Shown in pieces: positions 7,144 through 13,340 of a stretch of DNA of 13,340 nucleotides; the stretch's first letter is position 1; the number at the start of each line of letters is the position of its first letter. The notes under the pieces were generated by a model. That model was not told the DNA's origin, did no database searches, and saw only the letters and a list, made by a program, of their open reading frames with translations. The position numbers were made by a program, and so were the translations under genes. This stretch comes from DATKMG01 sp035541995 (GTDB lineage Bacteria > Acidobacteriota > Terriglobia > Versatilivoradales > Versatilivoraceae): the NCBI GenBank assembly GCA_035541995.1, contig DATKMG010000629.1, forward strand, positions 1-13,340, read 5' to 3'.

Positions 7144-8474
7144 GGGTCCTTCCTTCGATCGATGACTCTCTTAGCTTTGCCTTCACTGCGCGGGATGCTA
7201 CGAGGTTCAACCAAGCGCACTCTGACTCGAAGTCCCAGCGTATGCTCCAGTGAATCCGCGAGCTTGGCCTGCAAGTTCTCCAAGGCCCGGACTTGATCGC
7301 TGAAGACCTCCGGGGTCACCTCAACTTGGACTTCTATCTGATCTAGTCCCTTTTTTCGGGTCAACAGGATTTGGTAATGAGGAAGAGTCCCTTCTACGAG
7401 CAACAGCGCGGCTTCTACTTGCGCTGGGAATACGTTCACACCTCGAATGACCATCATGTCGTCGCTGCGCCTACCGATACGCCGGATGCGTCGGAGAGTC
7501 CGGCCGCAAGCACAGGGTCCAGGCAGCAAGGCCGTGATATCGTGAGTCCGGTACCGAATGATCGGCATGGCATGCTTGCTCAGGGTGGTCAAAACGAGTT
7601 CACCCTCAACTCCATCGGGACAGGGTTTGTTGTACTGAGGATCGACGATTTCCGGGTAGAAATGGTCCTCAAAGACGTGCAAACCGTCCTGACAGGCGCA
7701 TTCGATCGCCACCCCCGGCCCGGTGATTTCCGACAGGCCATAGATGTCATATGCCTTCAGGCCACCACCGGCTTCAATATGCTGGCGCATCCCTTCACTC
7801 CAGGGTTCCGCCCCAAAAACCCCGGCACGCAACGGCAGGTCCATGATCCGGACTCCTAGTTCTTCGGCACGCTCCAGCAGATGGACAAAATAGCTGGGAG
7901 TGCAGCAAATGGCAGTCACCCCAAAATCTTGAAGGATGGCAATTTGACGGTCGGTGTTGCCACCGGAAATTGGAATGACGGTGGCCCCCAGGGCCTCGGC
8001 CCCATAATGAGCCCCCAACCCGCCTGTGAAGAGACCGTACCCATACGCATTCTGAATGATATCGCCGCGGTGAAGCCCGCATGCTGCGAAACTACGGACC
8101 ATGACCGTCGTCCAAACCTGCAGGTCTTCAGCGGTGTAAGCGACCACGATGGGTTTGCCGGTGGTCCCACTGGAAGCGTGCAGGCGTACAATCTCCTGCA
8201 TATCGCTGGCGAACAAACCGAAAGGATAAGTGACGCGCAGGTCATTCTTTTCATTGAACGGCAGATTGACAATATCTCGCAACGACTCGATTTCATCCGG
8301 GGAAATTCCTCGTTCGTCCAGGCGCTCGCGAAATAAGGACACATGATCGTAGGCTCGTCGGACGGTGGCTTTCAGCCTGTGCAACTGGAGTTCTCTCAGT
8401 TGCGGAATAGGGAGGTAGTCGGCTGCGCTGGCGGGATGAAAACTGCTCGGAGCATCGTTCGAGTACTCAATCAT
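7140..8474 (-). CDS. paaK: Phenylacetate-CoA ligase family enzyme
   Basis: An adenylate-forming ligase of 444 residues, normal for PaaK, which activates phenylacetate or a related aryl acid with ATP and then CoA. Motifs in order are the P-loop-like SSGTTGKP (101-108), YGYGLFTGG (144-152), YGLSEITGPG (245-254, adenine/aryl pocket), GELVLTTL (291-298), RYRTHDIT (307-314), a CxC pair (321-323) typical of the family, RIGRRSDDMMVIRGVNVFP (332-350, hinge region) and the C-terminal catalytic lysine region SEGKAKRV. The frame is open to 8597, but the ATG at 8474 matches the family start and lies about 30 bases after a good promoter, so the extra codons are excluded. It forms an operon with the downstream ACT gene. 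No aerobic paa ring-cleavage genes are seen. A role in aryl-acid salvage or amino-acid fermentation linked to ferredoxin oxidoreductases is possible, but the oxidoreductase genes are not in this window. Confidence 0.9.
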   Translation of the reverse strand: MIEYSNDAPSSFHPASAADYLPIPQLRELQLHRLKATVRRAYDHVSLFRERLDERGISPDEIESLRDIVNLPFNEKNDLRVTYPFGLFASDMQEIVRLHASSGTTGKPIVVAYTAEDLQVWTTVMVRSFAACGLHRGDIIQNAYGYGLFTGGLGAHYGAEALGATVIPISGGNTDRQIAILQDFGVTAICCTPSYFVHLLERAEELGVRIMDLPLRAGVFGAEPWSEGMRQHIEAGGGLKAYDIYGLSEITGPGVAIECACQDGLHVFEDHFYPEIVDPQYNKPCPDGVEGELVLTTLSKHAMPIIRYRTHDITALLPGPCACGRTLRRIRRIGRRSDDMMVIRGVNVFPAQVEAALLLVEGTLPHYQILLTRKKGLDQIEVQVEVTPEVFSDQVRALENLQAKLADSLEHTLGLRVRVRLVEPRSIPRSEGKAKRVIDRRKDP

Positions 8475-8511
8475 TAGCAGGGCTCGCCTTTCTTGCAGTA
8501 TTCGGGGGCAG

Positions 8512-8540
8512 ATCTTATCCCCAAACCTATCGCGCGTCAA
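8512..8540 (-). promoter_or_regulatory. Putative sigma70-type promoter of the paaK-ACT pair
   Basis: On the - strand TTGACG (8540-8535, 5 of 6) and TAAGAT (8517-8512, 4 of 6) are separated by exactly 17 bases. The predicted transcript start near 8505 leaves about 30 bases before the ATG at 8474. It suggests that paaK and the ACT gene are transcribed separately from hypE, 565 bases upstream. This rests on consensus match only. Confidence 0.5.
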
Positions 8541-8560
8541 ATTGAGTTCAAAAGCCTGTC

Positions 8561-8584
8561 CACGAAGGACGCAAAGATCGCGAA
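8561..8584. repeat. Degenerate octanucleotide repeat
   Basis: Three successive 8-base units, CACGAAGG (8561), ACGCAAAG (8569) and ATCGCGAA (8577), keep an 8-base rhythm of purine-rich tails. It is a weak, eroded repeat of the type often seen between genes in environmental bacteria. It lies just upstream of the paaK promoter. Confidence 0.35.
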
Positions 8585-8670
8585 TCGGTCGAGGCAACGC
8601 CAGCGCACAGGGCTCTATTGGAACACTCGGGGGAACGACCTCGAATGGCTGTTACTTGACAAATCCTAAC

Positions 8671-8694
8671 CGCAGAGACGCTGAGGCGAAGAGA
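8671..8694. repeat. Octanucleotide tandem repeat (CGCAGAGA type)
   Basis: Units CGCAGAGA (8671-8678), CGCTGAGG (8679-8686) and CGAAGAGA (8687-8694) follow one another without gaps, matching a CGCAGAGR consensus. Similar CGCAGAGACGC phrases are familiar from intergenic DNA of many uncultured bacteria; that statement is from memory, not a search. Confidence 0.5.
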
Positions 8695-8846
8695 AATTTC
8701 TTGGAAGAAAGAGAACCTCGGATCAGCTTTCACCGACAAGGACCGGTGGAACAAGCCACCAAGAGGATTCTTATGGCAAGGTCAATCTTCGAGAAGTAAA
8801 CAGACTCTGAAGAAGCAGCTGGCCCGGATTTCCAGACTCTAGTTGA

Positions 8847-8928
8847 AATCTCAAGCCTGAGATTGACCTTTGGGGTTATGGCTATGGGTGAGTGCCGGCC
8901 CCCTTTTGTATGCGAGGTCAGTCTCAGG
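8847..8928. repeat. Competing inverted repeats downstream of hypE
   Basis: TGAGATT (8858-8864) can pair with AATCTCA just upstream (8847-8853, perfect 7 bp, 4-base loop). As part of CCTGAGATTGACC (8856-8868) it can instead pair with GGTCAGTCTCAGG (8916-8928), 13 positions with one G-T, across a 47-base loop. The structure sits 112-193 bases after the hypE stop in the 565-base hypE-paaK spacer (8475-9039). That spacer holds no convincing gene. There is no clear U-tract. Confidence 0.45.
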
Positions 8929-9039
8929 ACGCCTGCGGTCAGATCCGGAGTGCGAACAAAAGCAGGTTCTGGCTTTGTAACCTGGGCGAGAGAGGAGCAG
9001 GTTAGTATCCTTCGTGGAGGAGTGGAGACTGACTTTAAC

Positions 9040-10116
9040 TCAGCAAATGCGGGGGAGCAGCTCTCCCATCAGAACATCCACAATCCGATGACTTCCCATG
9101 GCCGTTCTCAGCAGGACCCTGCCTCGGGGTTCGGCCTTTACTTCGCCGATAAGGGTGGCTTCTTCCCCATAGGGGGCCGATCTCATAGCGCGAAGCACCT
9201 TCTCCGAATCGTCTGCCTCGACGATAGCCAGCAGTTTCCCCTCGTTGGCGATATAGAGCGGATCAAACCCAAGCATCTCGCAGGCCGCTCTGACGGCTGA
9301 GCGGACTGGAATTTTCGACTCGTCGAGGACAATTCCGACTTGCGATTGGTGGACGATTTCATTGAGAGACGTTGCAACTCCACCTCGGGTCGGGTCGCGC
9401 AACACGTGAATTCTAGGGCTGGCTTTGATCATGGCTGCCACTAATTTGTTGAGCGGCGCCACATCACTTTTAAGCTCGGTTTCAAAGCCGATTTCTCCGC
9501 GAGCACTAAGTACGGCAATACCATGGTCACCAATGGGCCCCGACAGAATGACATGGTCTCCCGCTCGGGCCATGGCTCCACCGATGTTAATGCCCGAGGC
9601 GAGTGTGCCGACTCCGCTCGTATTGATATAAAGACCGTCGGCCTTGCCTTTTTGAACGACCTTGGTGTCTCCGGCTACTATTTCAATACGAGCTTCGTCG
9701 GCTGCTTCCCTCATGGAAGAAACGATCCGCTTCAGTAGTTCAAAATCAAGACCCTCCTCGAGGATGAAGCCCGCTGTCAAGAAAACTGGAGTTGCACCCA
9801 TCATAGAAAGGTCGTTCACTGTGCCACAGACGGCCAGGCGCCCGATGTCTCCCCCGGGGAAGACCAATGGCCATACCACATGCGAGTCAGTACTCAGGGC
9901 CAGTCGAGTCGAATCACCTGCCAATACAATGCCGGCGTCGTTGGCTGCTGCCAGGGCAGGATTGGAAAAGGCGGGGAGAAATAACTGCGACACCAGATCA
10001 TGCGAAAGTTTCCCGCCACTGCCGTGGCCCAGGATAACCCGATCCCGTTGGTGGATGGGAGCTGGACAAGAGAGGTTCTGGAAGGTAGCGGGTGGTTCAT
10101 CGGCTTTTCTGTCCAT
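9040..10116 (-). CDS. hypE: Hydrogenase maturation protein HypE
   Basis: HypE accepts a carbamoyl group on its C-terminal cysteine from HypF and dehydrates it with ATP to a thiocyanate, the source of the cyanide ligands on the iron of [NiFe]-hydrogenases. The protein (358 residues from the ATG at 10116) has GHGSGGK (30-36), TDSH (76-79), FPGGDIGRL (86-94) with NDLSMMGA (101-108), and the catalytic C-terminal tetrapeptide PRIC (Cys358). It shows the AIR-synthase-like fold expected of the family. It overlaps the hypD 3' end by 20 bases. An in-frame ATG at 10140 would make the overlap 44 bases; neither start has a strong ribosome site. The frame stays open further, to 10518, but that part lies antiphase inside hypD. 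It is the last hyp gene here, and 565 bases separate it from paaK. Confidence 0.95.
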   Translation of the reverse strand: MDRKADEPPATFQNLSCPAPIHQRDRVILGHGSGGKLSHDLVSQLFLPAFSNPALAAANDAGIVLAGDSTRLALSTDSHVVWPLVFPGGDIGRLAVCGTVNDLSMMGATPVFLTAGFILEEGLDFELLKRIVSSMREAADEARIEIVAGDTKVVQKGKADGLYINTSGVGTLASGINIGGAMARAGDHVILSGPIGDHGIAVLSARGEIGFETELKSDVAPLNKLVAAMIKASPRIHVLRDPTRGGVATSLNEIVHQSQVGIVLDESKIPVRSAVRAACEMLGFDPLYIANEGKLLAIVEADDSEKVLRAMRSAPYGEEATLIGEVKAEPRGRVLLRTAMGSHRIVDVLMGELLPRIC

Positions 10117-11212
10117 ACGATTCTCGGTCCCCCCTTCCATAGCGGTAGTAGGCAGAACATGCTCCTTCAGCGGAAACCATCGTAGCCCCAAGCGGGCGCT
10201 CCGGAGTGCACTGGCGACCAAAAGCCTCACAATCGGTGGGCTTCTTCCGCCCCTGCAATACCAGGCCGCTGATACACAGCGGGGATTCCCTGGCTTCCAG
10301 GTTTGCCACGTTGAACCGCAGTTCGGCATTAAACTCATCGAAATCCGGCCGAAGTTTCCAGCCGCTGCCTGGGATCGTCCCAATGCCGCGCCATTTCCGA
10401 TCACATTCAACAAAAACTCTCTCGATGGTTTGCTGAGCGGCACGATTTCCCTCAAAAGTGACAGCCCTGGGATATGCGTTTTGAATCTCGTGGGTTCCGG
10501 ATTCCAGCTGCCGCACAATCAGGACAAGGCCCTCAACCAGATCAGTCGGCTCAAATCCGGTGACCACGATTGGGACCCGGTACTCTTCAGCAATGGGCGG
10601 ATACTCCCAATACCCCATGACAGTACAGACGTGGCCGGCAGCCAAGAACCCTTGGACTTCATTGCCGGGCGAGGAAAGGATGGCGCGCATAGCAGGCGGA
10701 ACCCGAACGTGTGAGACTAAAATGGAATAATTGCGCACCCCCAGTTGTCGGGCTTGCCAGACACTCATGGCATTGGCCGGAGCGGTGGTTTCAAATCCAA
10801 TTGCGAAGAAAACTACTTGTCGTTCGGGATGCTCCCGGGCAATTTTCAAAGCGTCTAAAGGCGAGTAGACAACACGAACATCCCCACCCTCGGCGCGGGT
10901 TCGAAACAAGTCACCATTCGAGCCCGGCACTCTGAGCATGTCACCATAAGAAGTGAAAATTACGTTCGGCTGGGAGGCAATGCAAATCGCCTTATCGATA
11001 AGCTCTAATGGGGTCACACAAACGGGACATCCCGGACCATGTACCAGGCGAATCTCGGGAGGGATAAGTTCATCCAGCCCGTGGCGCATGAAGGAATGAG
11101 TTTGACCTCCACAGATTTCCATAACGGACCATGGTCGGGTCACCAGGCGTCGAAGCTCACTCAGGGCGCGACGGACCAGTCCTGCATCCCGAAACTCATC
11201 GATATATTTCAT
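10097..11212 (-). CDS. hypD: Hydrogenase maturation protein HypD
   Basis: HypD is the iron-sulfur scaffold that, with HypC, assembles the Fe(CN)2CO group before transfer to the hydrogenase large subunit. The 371-residue product is of normal length. Visible marks are ICGGQTHS (33-40, Cys34), HGPGCPVC (58-65, Cys62 and Cys65, redox/iron site), GFETTAP (139-145) and GHVCTVMGYWEY (193-204). The C-terminal cluster region has Cys313, Cys328, Cys335 (CTPE) and Cys352 (EGACSAYY), four cysteines that fit the [4Fe-4S] ligands. The position that is Cys in some homologues (GACMVS) is Thr here (GATMVS), as it is non-Cys in others, so function should be kept. The ATG has AAGGA 8 bases upstream. Unusually, 464 bases of repeats separate it from hypC, while it overlaps hypE. 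Confidence 0.96.
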   Translation of the reverse strand: MKYIDEFRDAGLVRRALSELRRLVTRPWSVMEICGGQTHSFMRHGLDELIPPEIRLVHGPGCPVCVTPLELIDKAICIASQPNVIFTSYGDMLRVPGSNGDLFRTRAEGGDVRVVYSPLDALKIAREHPERQVVFFAIGFETTAPANAMSVWQARQLGVRNYSILVSHVRVPPAMRAILSSPGNEVQGFLAAGHVCTVMGYWEYPPIAEEYRVPIVVTGFEPTDLVEGLVLIVRQLESGTHEIQNAYPRAVTFEGNRAAQQTIERVFVECDRKWRGIGTIPGSGWKLRPDFDEFNAELRFNVANLEARESPLCISGLVLQGRKKPTDCEAFGRQCTPERPLGATMVSAEGACSAYYRYGRGDRESYGQKSR

Positions 11213-11244
11213 GAGAGTTTTCCTTGCGCTAGTTGGGCACGAGT

Positions 11245-11560
11245 GTGGGAGCCGATCTCCGAGCGGCGATAACTTTCGATTCGGAGGTCGCCGCGCAGGA
11301 GCGCTGCTCCCACATTAAGACCGCAGTTCCATAGAAGAAGTGCCCCATGATTTTTCACACTCACCACCGCGAATGAAAATGGCGGTATTGGGGGAGAGTG
11401 GGAGCCGATCTCAGAGCGGCGACCAATTTGACCCGGGAGTTCGCCGCGACGGGTGACGGCGGTCACCCGCGCGACCCTCCACCAAGAACTGCATTTTCAT
11501 GAAAGTGTCCCATCATCTTTTCAAGCTCACTATCGCGATTGAAAATAACAGGGGTAGCCA
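11245..11560. repeat. Two diverged tandem copies of a GTGGGAGC-type palindromic element
   Basis: Copy A begins with GTGGGAGCCGATCTC at 11245 and copy B with the same 15-mer at 11398 (offset 153). Both continue with GCGGCGA (11263; 11416) and its complement TCGCCGC (11288; 11441). A local hairpin follows whose sequence differs: GGAGC/GCTCC in A near 11298-11310, and CGGGTGAC 11450-11457 with GTCACCCG 11462-11469 in B. Each then ends in a shared tail, AGTGCCCCAT 11339 versus AGTGTCCCAT 11504, and GCGAATGAAAAT 11369 versus GCGATTGAAAAT 11535, where the offset has grown to 165-166. Copy A is closed by GCTCCCAC (11306-11313), complementary to its start. GTGGGAGC heads resemble REP elements known from pseudomonads. 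Open frames across this stretch are accidental. Confidence 0.75.
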
Positions 11561-11647
11561 CGATGAATTCGTAATTTGAATTCATCGTGGGCTTCTCATA
11601 TGTGTTCGAAAGCCCACGACAAACCAAAAGCAGTTTGTCGTGGCTAC
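11554..11647. repeat. BIME-like inverted pair of GTAG-headed REP hairpins
   Basis: A 94-bp element with perfect 10-bp ends, GTAGCCACGA (11554-11563) and TCGTGGCTAC (11638-11647). The left unit reads GTAG, CCACGA, TGAATTC, loop, GAATTCA, TCGTGG, GCTT. The right unit, read on the other strand, reads GTAG, CCACGA, CAAAC, loop, GTTTG, TCGTGG, GCTT. Each forms its own hairpin (13 bp at 11558-11570/11578-11590; 11 bp at 11614-11624/11633-11643). The inner TCGTGGGCTT (11585-11594) and AAGCCCACGA (11610-11619) can also pair, giving a cloverleaf of an outer stem and three arms. A GTAG head beside an imperfect hairpin is the hallmark of REP units acted on by RAYT transposases. No RAYT gene is in the window. 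Confidence 0.8.
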
Positions 11648-11676
11648 TCAGGCTCACATTTTTAAGAAAGGTTCTT

Positions 11677-11934
11677 TCAATTTCCACCTTCAGCCCGGCG
11701 TTCGGACTCTAATTCCCCGATCTGTTTCAACAATTCCAGAGTAGCTAGTGCCTCTTCTTCGTCAAGGAGATTGAGCGCAAATCCAACATGGATGACCGCA
11801 TACTGGCCCACTTTGGCCTCGGGGACATAAGCCAGGCACACCTCCTGGGTGACACCTCCAAAGTCGACTCTTCCCATGGCCAGGCCATTAGATTCATATG
11901 CTTCAATTATTCTTGCCGGAACACCAAGACACAT
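11677..11934 (-). CDS. hypC: Hydrogenase maturation chaperone HypC
   Basis: HypC is the small chaperone that binds HypD, carries the iron ligand complex and docks on the hydrogenase large-subunit precursor. The 85-residue protein starts MCLGVPARI, giving the essential Cys2 after loss of the initiator Met. It keeps the OB-fold core with His49 in VIHVGFAL (47-54) and the LDEEEA segment (57-62). The ATG at 11934 was chosen over an upstream in-frame ATG at 11979 because Cys must be residue 2 and because GAGG (11941-11944) stands 6 bases before it. It follows hypF by 90 bases and precedes hypD by 464 bases of repeats. It could be the hydrogenase-specific paralogue HybG/HupF-type; the two cannot be told apart by sequence alone. 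Confidence 0.95.
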   Translation of the reverse strand: MCLGVPARIIEAYESNGLAMGRVDFGGVTQEVCLAYVPEAKVGQYAVIHVGFALNLLDEEEALATLELLKQIGELESERRAEGGN

Positions 11935-11951
11935 CCGCCACCTCAATCTAT

Positions 11952-11986
11952 AGTCCAAAGTCTGAAGTTCAAAGTCCAAGGTTTAA
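11952..11986. repeat. Heptanucleotide tandem repeat between hypF and hypC
   Basis: Consecutive 7-base units AGTCCAA (11952), AGTCTGA (11959), AGTTCAA (11966), AGTCCAA (11973) and GGTTTAA (11980) run without gaps, with decay towards AATCAAG after them. It fills much of the 90-base hypF-hypC spacer (11935-12024) and ends 8 bases before the hypC ribosome site. It resembles short heptameric repeats known from cyanobacterial and other genomes. Confidence 0.65.
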
Positions 11987-12024
11987 AATCAAGTACCAAT
12001 ATCTTTACAACCGGATGCTTCTGG

Positions 12025-13340
12025 CTACTGCCCGCCTGACATCCCGAATCGGGAAGCGACCATTGCCTGTCCAAGGGAGATGCCGCCGTCATTGGGAGGG
12101 ACTAATCTATGAGTATACACTACAAAATCCGCTTCACGAAGCAGATCCAATGTTCGCTTCAACAGGGTGACATTCTGAAAAACCCCACCGCTTAGCAATA
12201 CTTCCCGAATCCGGCGCTCTCTCCGAATACGCTGGGCAACCGTCAGGACCAGAGTCGCCAATGAGTTGTGGAACTTGGCAGAGACGATTGGAACAGGGAC
12301 GCTTTTCTCCATATCGTTCAAGATCTTCGGGAAAAGGGAGCTTACCTCAATGGAGGTTTCGGAACACGGCGGCAAAGCAAACCGGCTCAATTCTTCTGGA
12401 TCACAAACCGATTCTAATTCAATGGCAGCCTGTCCTTCGTAATTTACGGTTTGCCTGATGTCCAGAAGAGAGGCCACAGCATCGAATAGACGGCCCATGC
12501 TGGAGGTTGGTGGGCTGTTCAGACCGGTTCGAATTTGATGGGCAATGACCGATCGTTCTACATCCCTGACGGCGGCCACACAGGGCAACTTGGATGACCA
12601 TTGCACTCCAGCCCGGTGGAGATGACTCAATGCCATCCGGCACGGGTGCCGCACTGCGGTGTCTCCACCCGGCAGCGGGACATATGCCAGGTGCGCAAAC
12701 CGCTCGAAGTGGCCATATGTGCAGATGAGAAACTCTCCGCCCCAGATGGCCCCGTCAGTCCCGAAACCGGTACCATCAAAGGCCACCCCCAGGACCGGCT
12801 GGTCTCCAGGGAGCTGGTTTTCGGCCATGCACGCGGCAATGTGAGCGTGATGATGCTGGACCCCTACTGCAATGATTCCTTCTTTCTGAGAACGCTGCAC
12901 TGCATAGCGAGTGGCCAGGTAATTGGGATGAAGATCATAAGCCAGCCGCTTCGGCTTGATCCGGAAAAGGTTCTCGAAATGGCTGACACTGTTCTCAAAT
13001 GAACTCAGAGTCTCAAAATTCTCCATGTCTCCGATATGCTGGCTGAGAAAAGCATAGTCCTCTCGGGTCACGCAGAACGTGTTTTTCAGTTCTCCTCCCG
13101 TGGCTAGAGTAGATTGGATAGGATAGGGGAGTTTGACTGGATATGGAGAGTAGCCGCGAGAACGACGGATGGGGAGTTCCTGCTCCTCGAAGATCCGGAC
13201 AACTGAATCGTCGCAGCGAACGTGTATGTCCCGATTATGCAGGAGAAATGCATCAGCAAGCGAAGATAGATGTGATATGGCCTCTTCGTTGGAAGTGGCC
13301 ACCGGCTCCTCCCTGACGTTACCACTGGTCATGACCAACA
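12025..13340 (-). CDS. hypF: Carbamoyltransferase HypF, 5' end outside window
   Basis: HypF uses carbamoyl phosphate and ATP to carbamoylate the C-terminal cysteine of HypE, the first step of cyanide-ligand synthesis. The frame is open through the right edge. About 438 residues are visible of the roughly 750-780 usual for the family, so the acylphosphatase domain, zinc-finger repeats and most of the YrdC-like domain lie outside. Seen here are the end of the YrdC-like domain (TSGNVREEP, then HNRDIHVRCDDSV) and the complete Kae1-like domain. The latter has YDLHPNYLAT, the metal-binding HHHAH (about 162-166 of the visible part), FDGTGFGTDGAIWGGEF, LSGGVFQN and PPNDGGISLGQA at the C-terminus. It is the first visible gene of a F-C-D-E series on the - strand. 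hypA and hypB, if present, must be beyond the edge or elsewhere. Confidence 0.95.
   Translation of the reverse strand, partial: LVMTSGNVREEPVATSNEEAISHLSSLADAFLLHNRDIHVRCDDSVVRIFEEQELPIRRSRGYSPYPVKLPYPIQSTLATGGELKNTFCVTREDYAFLSQHIGDMENFETLSSFENSVSHFENLFRIKPKRLAYDLHPNYLATRYAVQRSQKEGIIAVGVQHHHAHIAACMAENQLPGDQPVLGVAFDGTGFGTDGAIWGGEFLICTYGHFERFAHLAYVPLPGGDTAVRHPCRMALSHLHRAGVQWSSKLPCVAAVRDVERSVIAHQIRTGLNSPPTSSMGRLFDAVASLLDIRQTVNYEGQAAIELESVCDPEELSRFALPPCSETSIEVSSLFPKILNDMEKSVPVPIVSAKFHNSLATLVLTVAQRIRRERRIREVLLSGGVFQNVTLLKRTLDLLREADFVVYTHRLVPPNDGGISLGQAMVASRFGMSGGQ

Noticed and set aside
8475..8597. Upstream extension of the paaK frame to 8597.
   Set aside because: It would place the start upstream of the best promoter (8512-8540), and the family N-terminus fits the ATG at 8474.
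8542..9300. Open frames on the + strand (8542-8799 and 8863-9300) around the hypE-paaK spacer.
   Set aside because: One covers the paaK promoter and octamer repeats; the other runs antisense into hypE. Neither has a ribosome site or recognisable motifs.
10117..10518. Upstream extension of the hypE frame.
   Set aside because: It lies wholly inside hypD in another frame and has no HypE-like residues; the family N-terminus begins near 10116-10140.
9662..10714. Long open frame of 350 codons on the + strand.
   Set aside because: It runs antisense through hypD and hypE, whose motifs are intact on the - strand. The translation is rich in Ser/Arg/Pro with no family features, as expected of a shadow frame.
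11209..11687. Two - strand open frames of 85 and 74 codons between hypC and hypD.
   Set aside because: Both are read through palindromic repeats, overlap each other's ends and the ends of hypC or hypD, and show repeat-derived composition without conserved protein features.
11245..11986. Possible CRISPR array, given repeated palindromic units.
   Set aside because: The units are only two per type, diverged, without regular unique spacers, and no cas gene is present.

Overview
The window reads as chromosomal DNA of a Gram-negative environmental bacterium. An outer-membrane TolC-type protein, a Sec-exported glycosidase and a Tat-type leader imply a diderm envelope. The mixture of a KirBac channel, a GH29 fucosidase, [NiFe]-hydrogenase maturation genes, a PaaK/ACT pair and abundant palindromic intergenic repeats would fit Acidobacteriota or a similar soil or subsurface lineage. 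That placement is inference, because no rRNA or other marker gene is present.

Left part, 1-5332. On the + strand lie the 3' part of a TolC-family efflux outer-membrane protein (2-1105) and an exported alpha-L-fucosidase with a C-terminal discoidin-like domain (1350-2756). On the - strand, tail to tail and overlapping the fucosidase end, is a small DUF5519/luciferase-domain protein (2730-3086). Next comes a two-gene - strand operon in which an inward-rectifier K+ channel (4379-5332) overlaps a cysteine-synthase-like PLP enzyme (3414-4382) by an ATGA junction.

Middle, 5333-8540. A promoter-rich divergent spacer separates the channel from a Tat-leader TIM-barrel protein of the sugar phosphate isomerase/epimerase fold (5488-6432, +). 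This converges on a - strand pair, phenylacetate-CoA ligase-like paaK (7140-8474) followed by a tandem-ACT protein (6703-7143), again joined by ATGA. The pair has its own good sigma70-like promoter at 8512-8540. The convergent spacer 6433-6702 carries mutually exclusive hairpins.

Right part, 9040-13340. On the - strand lie hypF (3' part), hypC, hypD and hypE, in that order of transcription. They encode the machinery that builds the Fe(CN)2CO group of [NiFe]-hydrogenases: HypF and HypE make the cyanide ligand, while HypC and HypD carry and assemble the iron centre. No hydrogenase structural gene, hypA or hypB lies in the window.

The hyp locus is broken up by repeats. A heptanucleotide tandem repeat lies between hypF and hypC. 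The 464-base hypC-hypD gap holds two diverged tandem copies of a GTGGGAGC-type palindromic element and a 94-bp inverted pair of REP-like hairpins that begin with GTAG and differ at their stem tips.

I see no clearly new defence or metabolic system. The best leads are this repeat cluster inside the hyp operon, the translationally coupled Kir channel/cysteine-synthase pair, and the overlapping divergent promoters.
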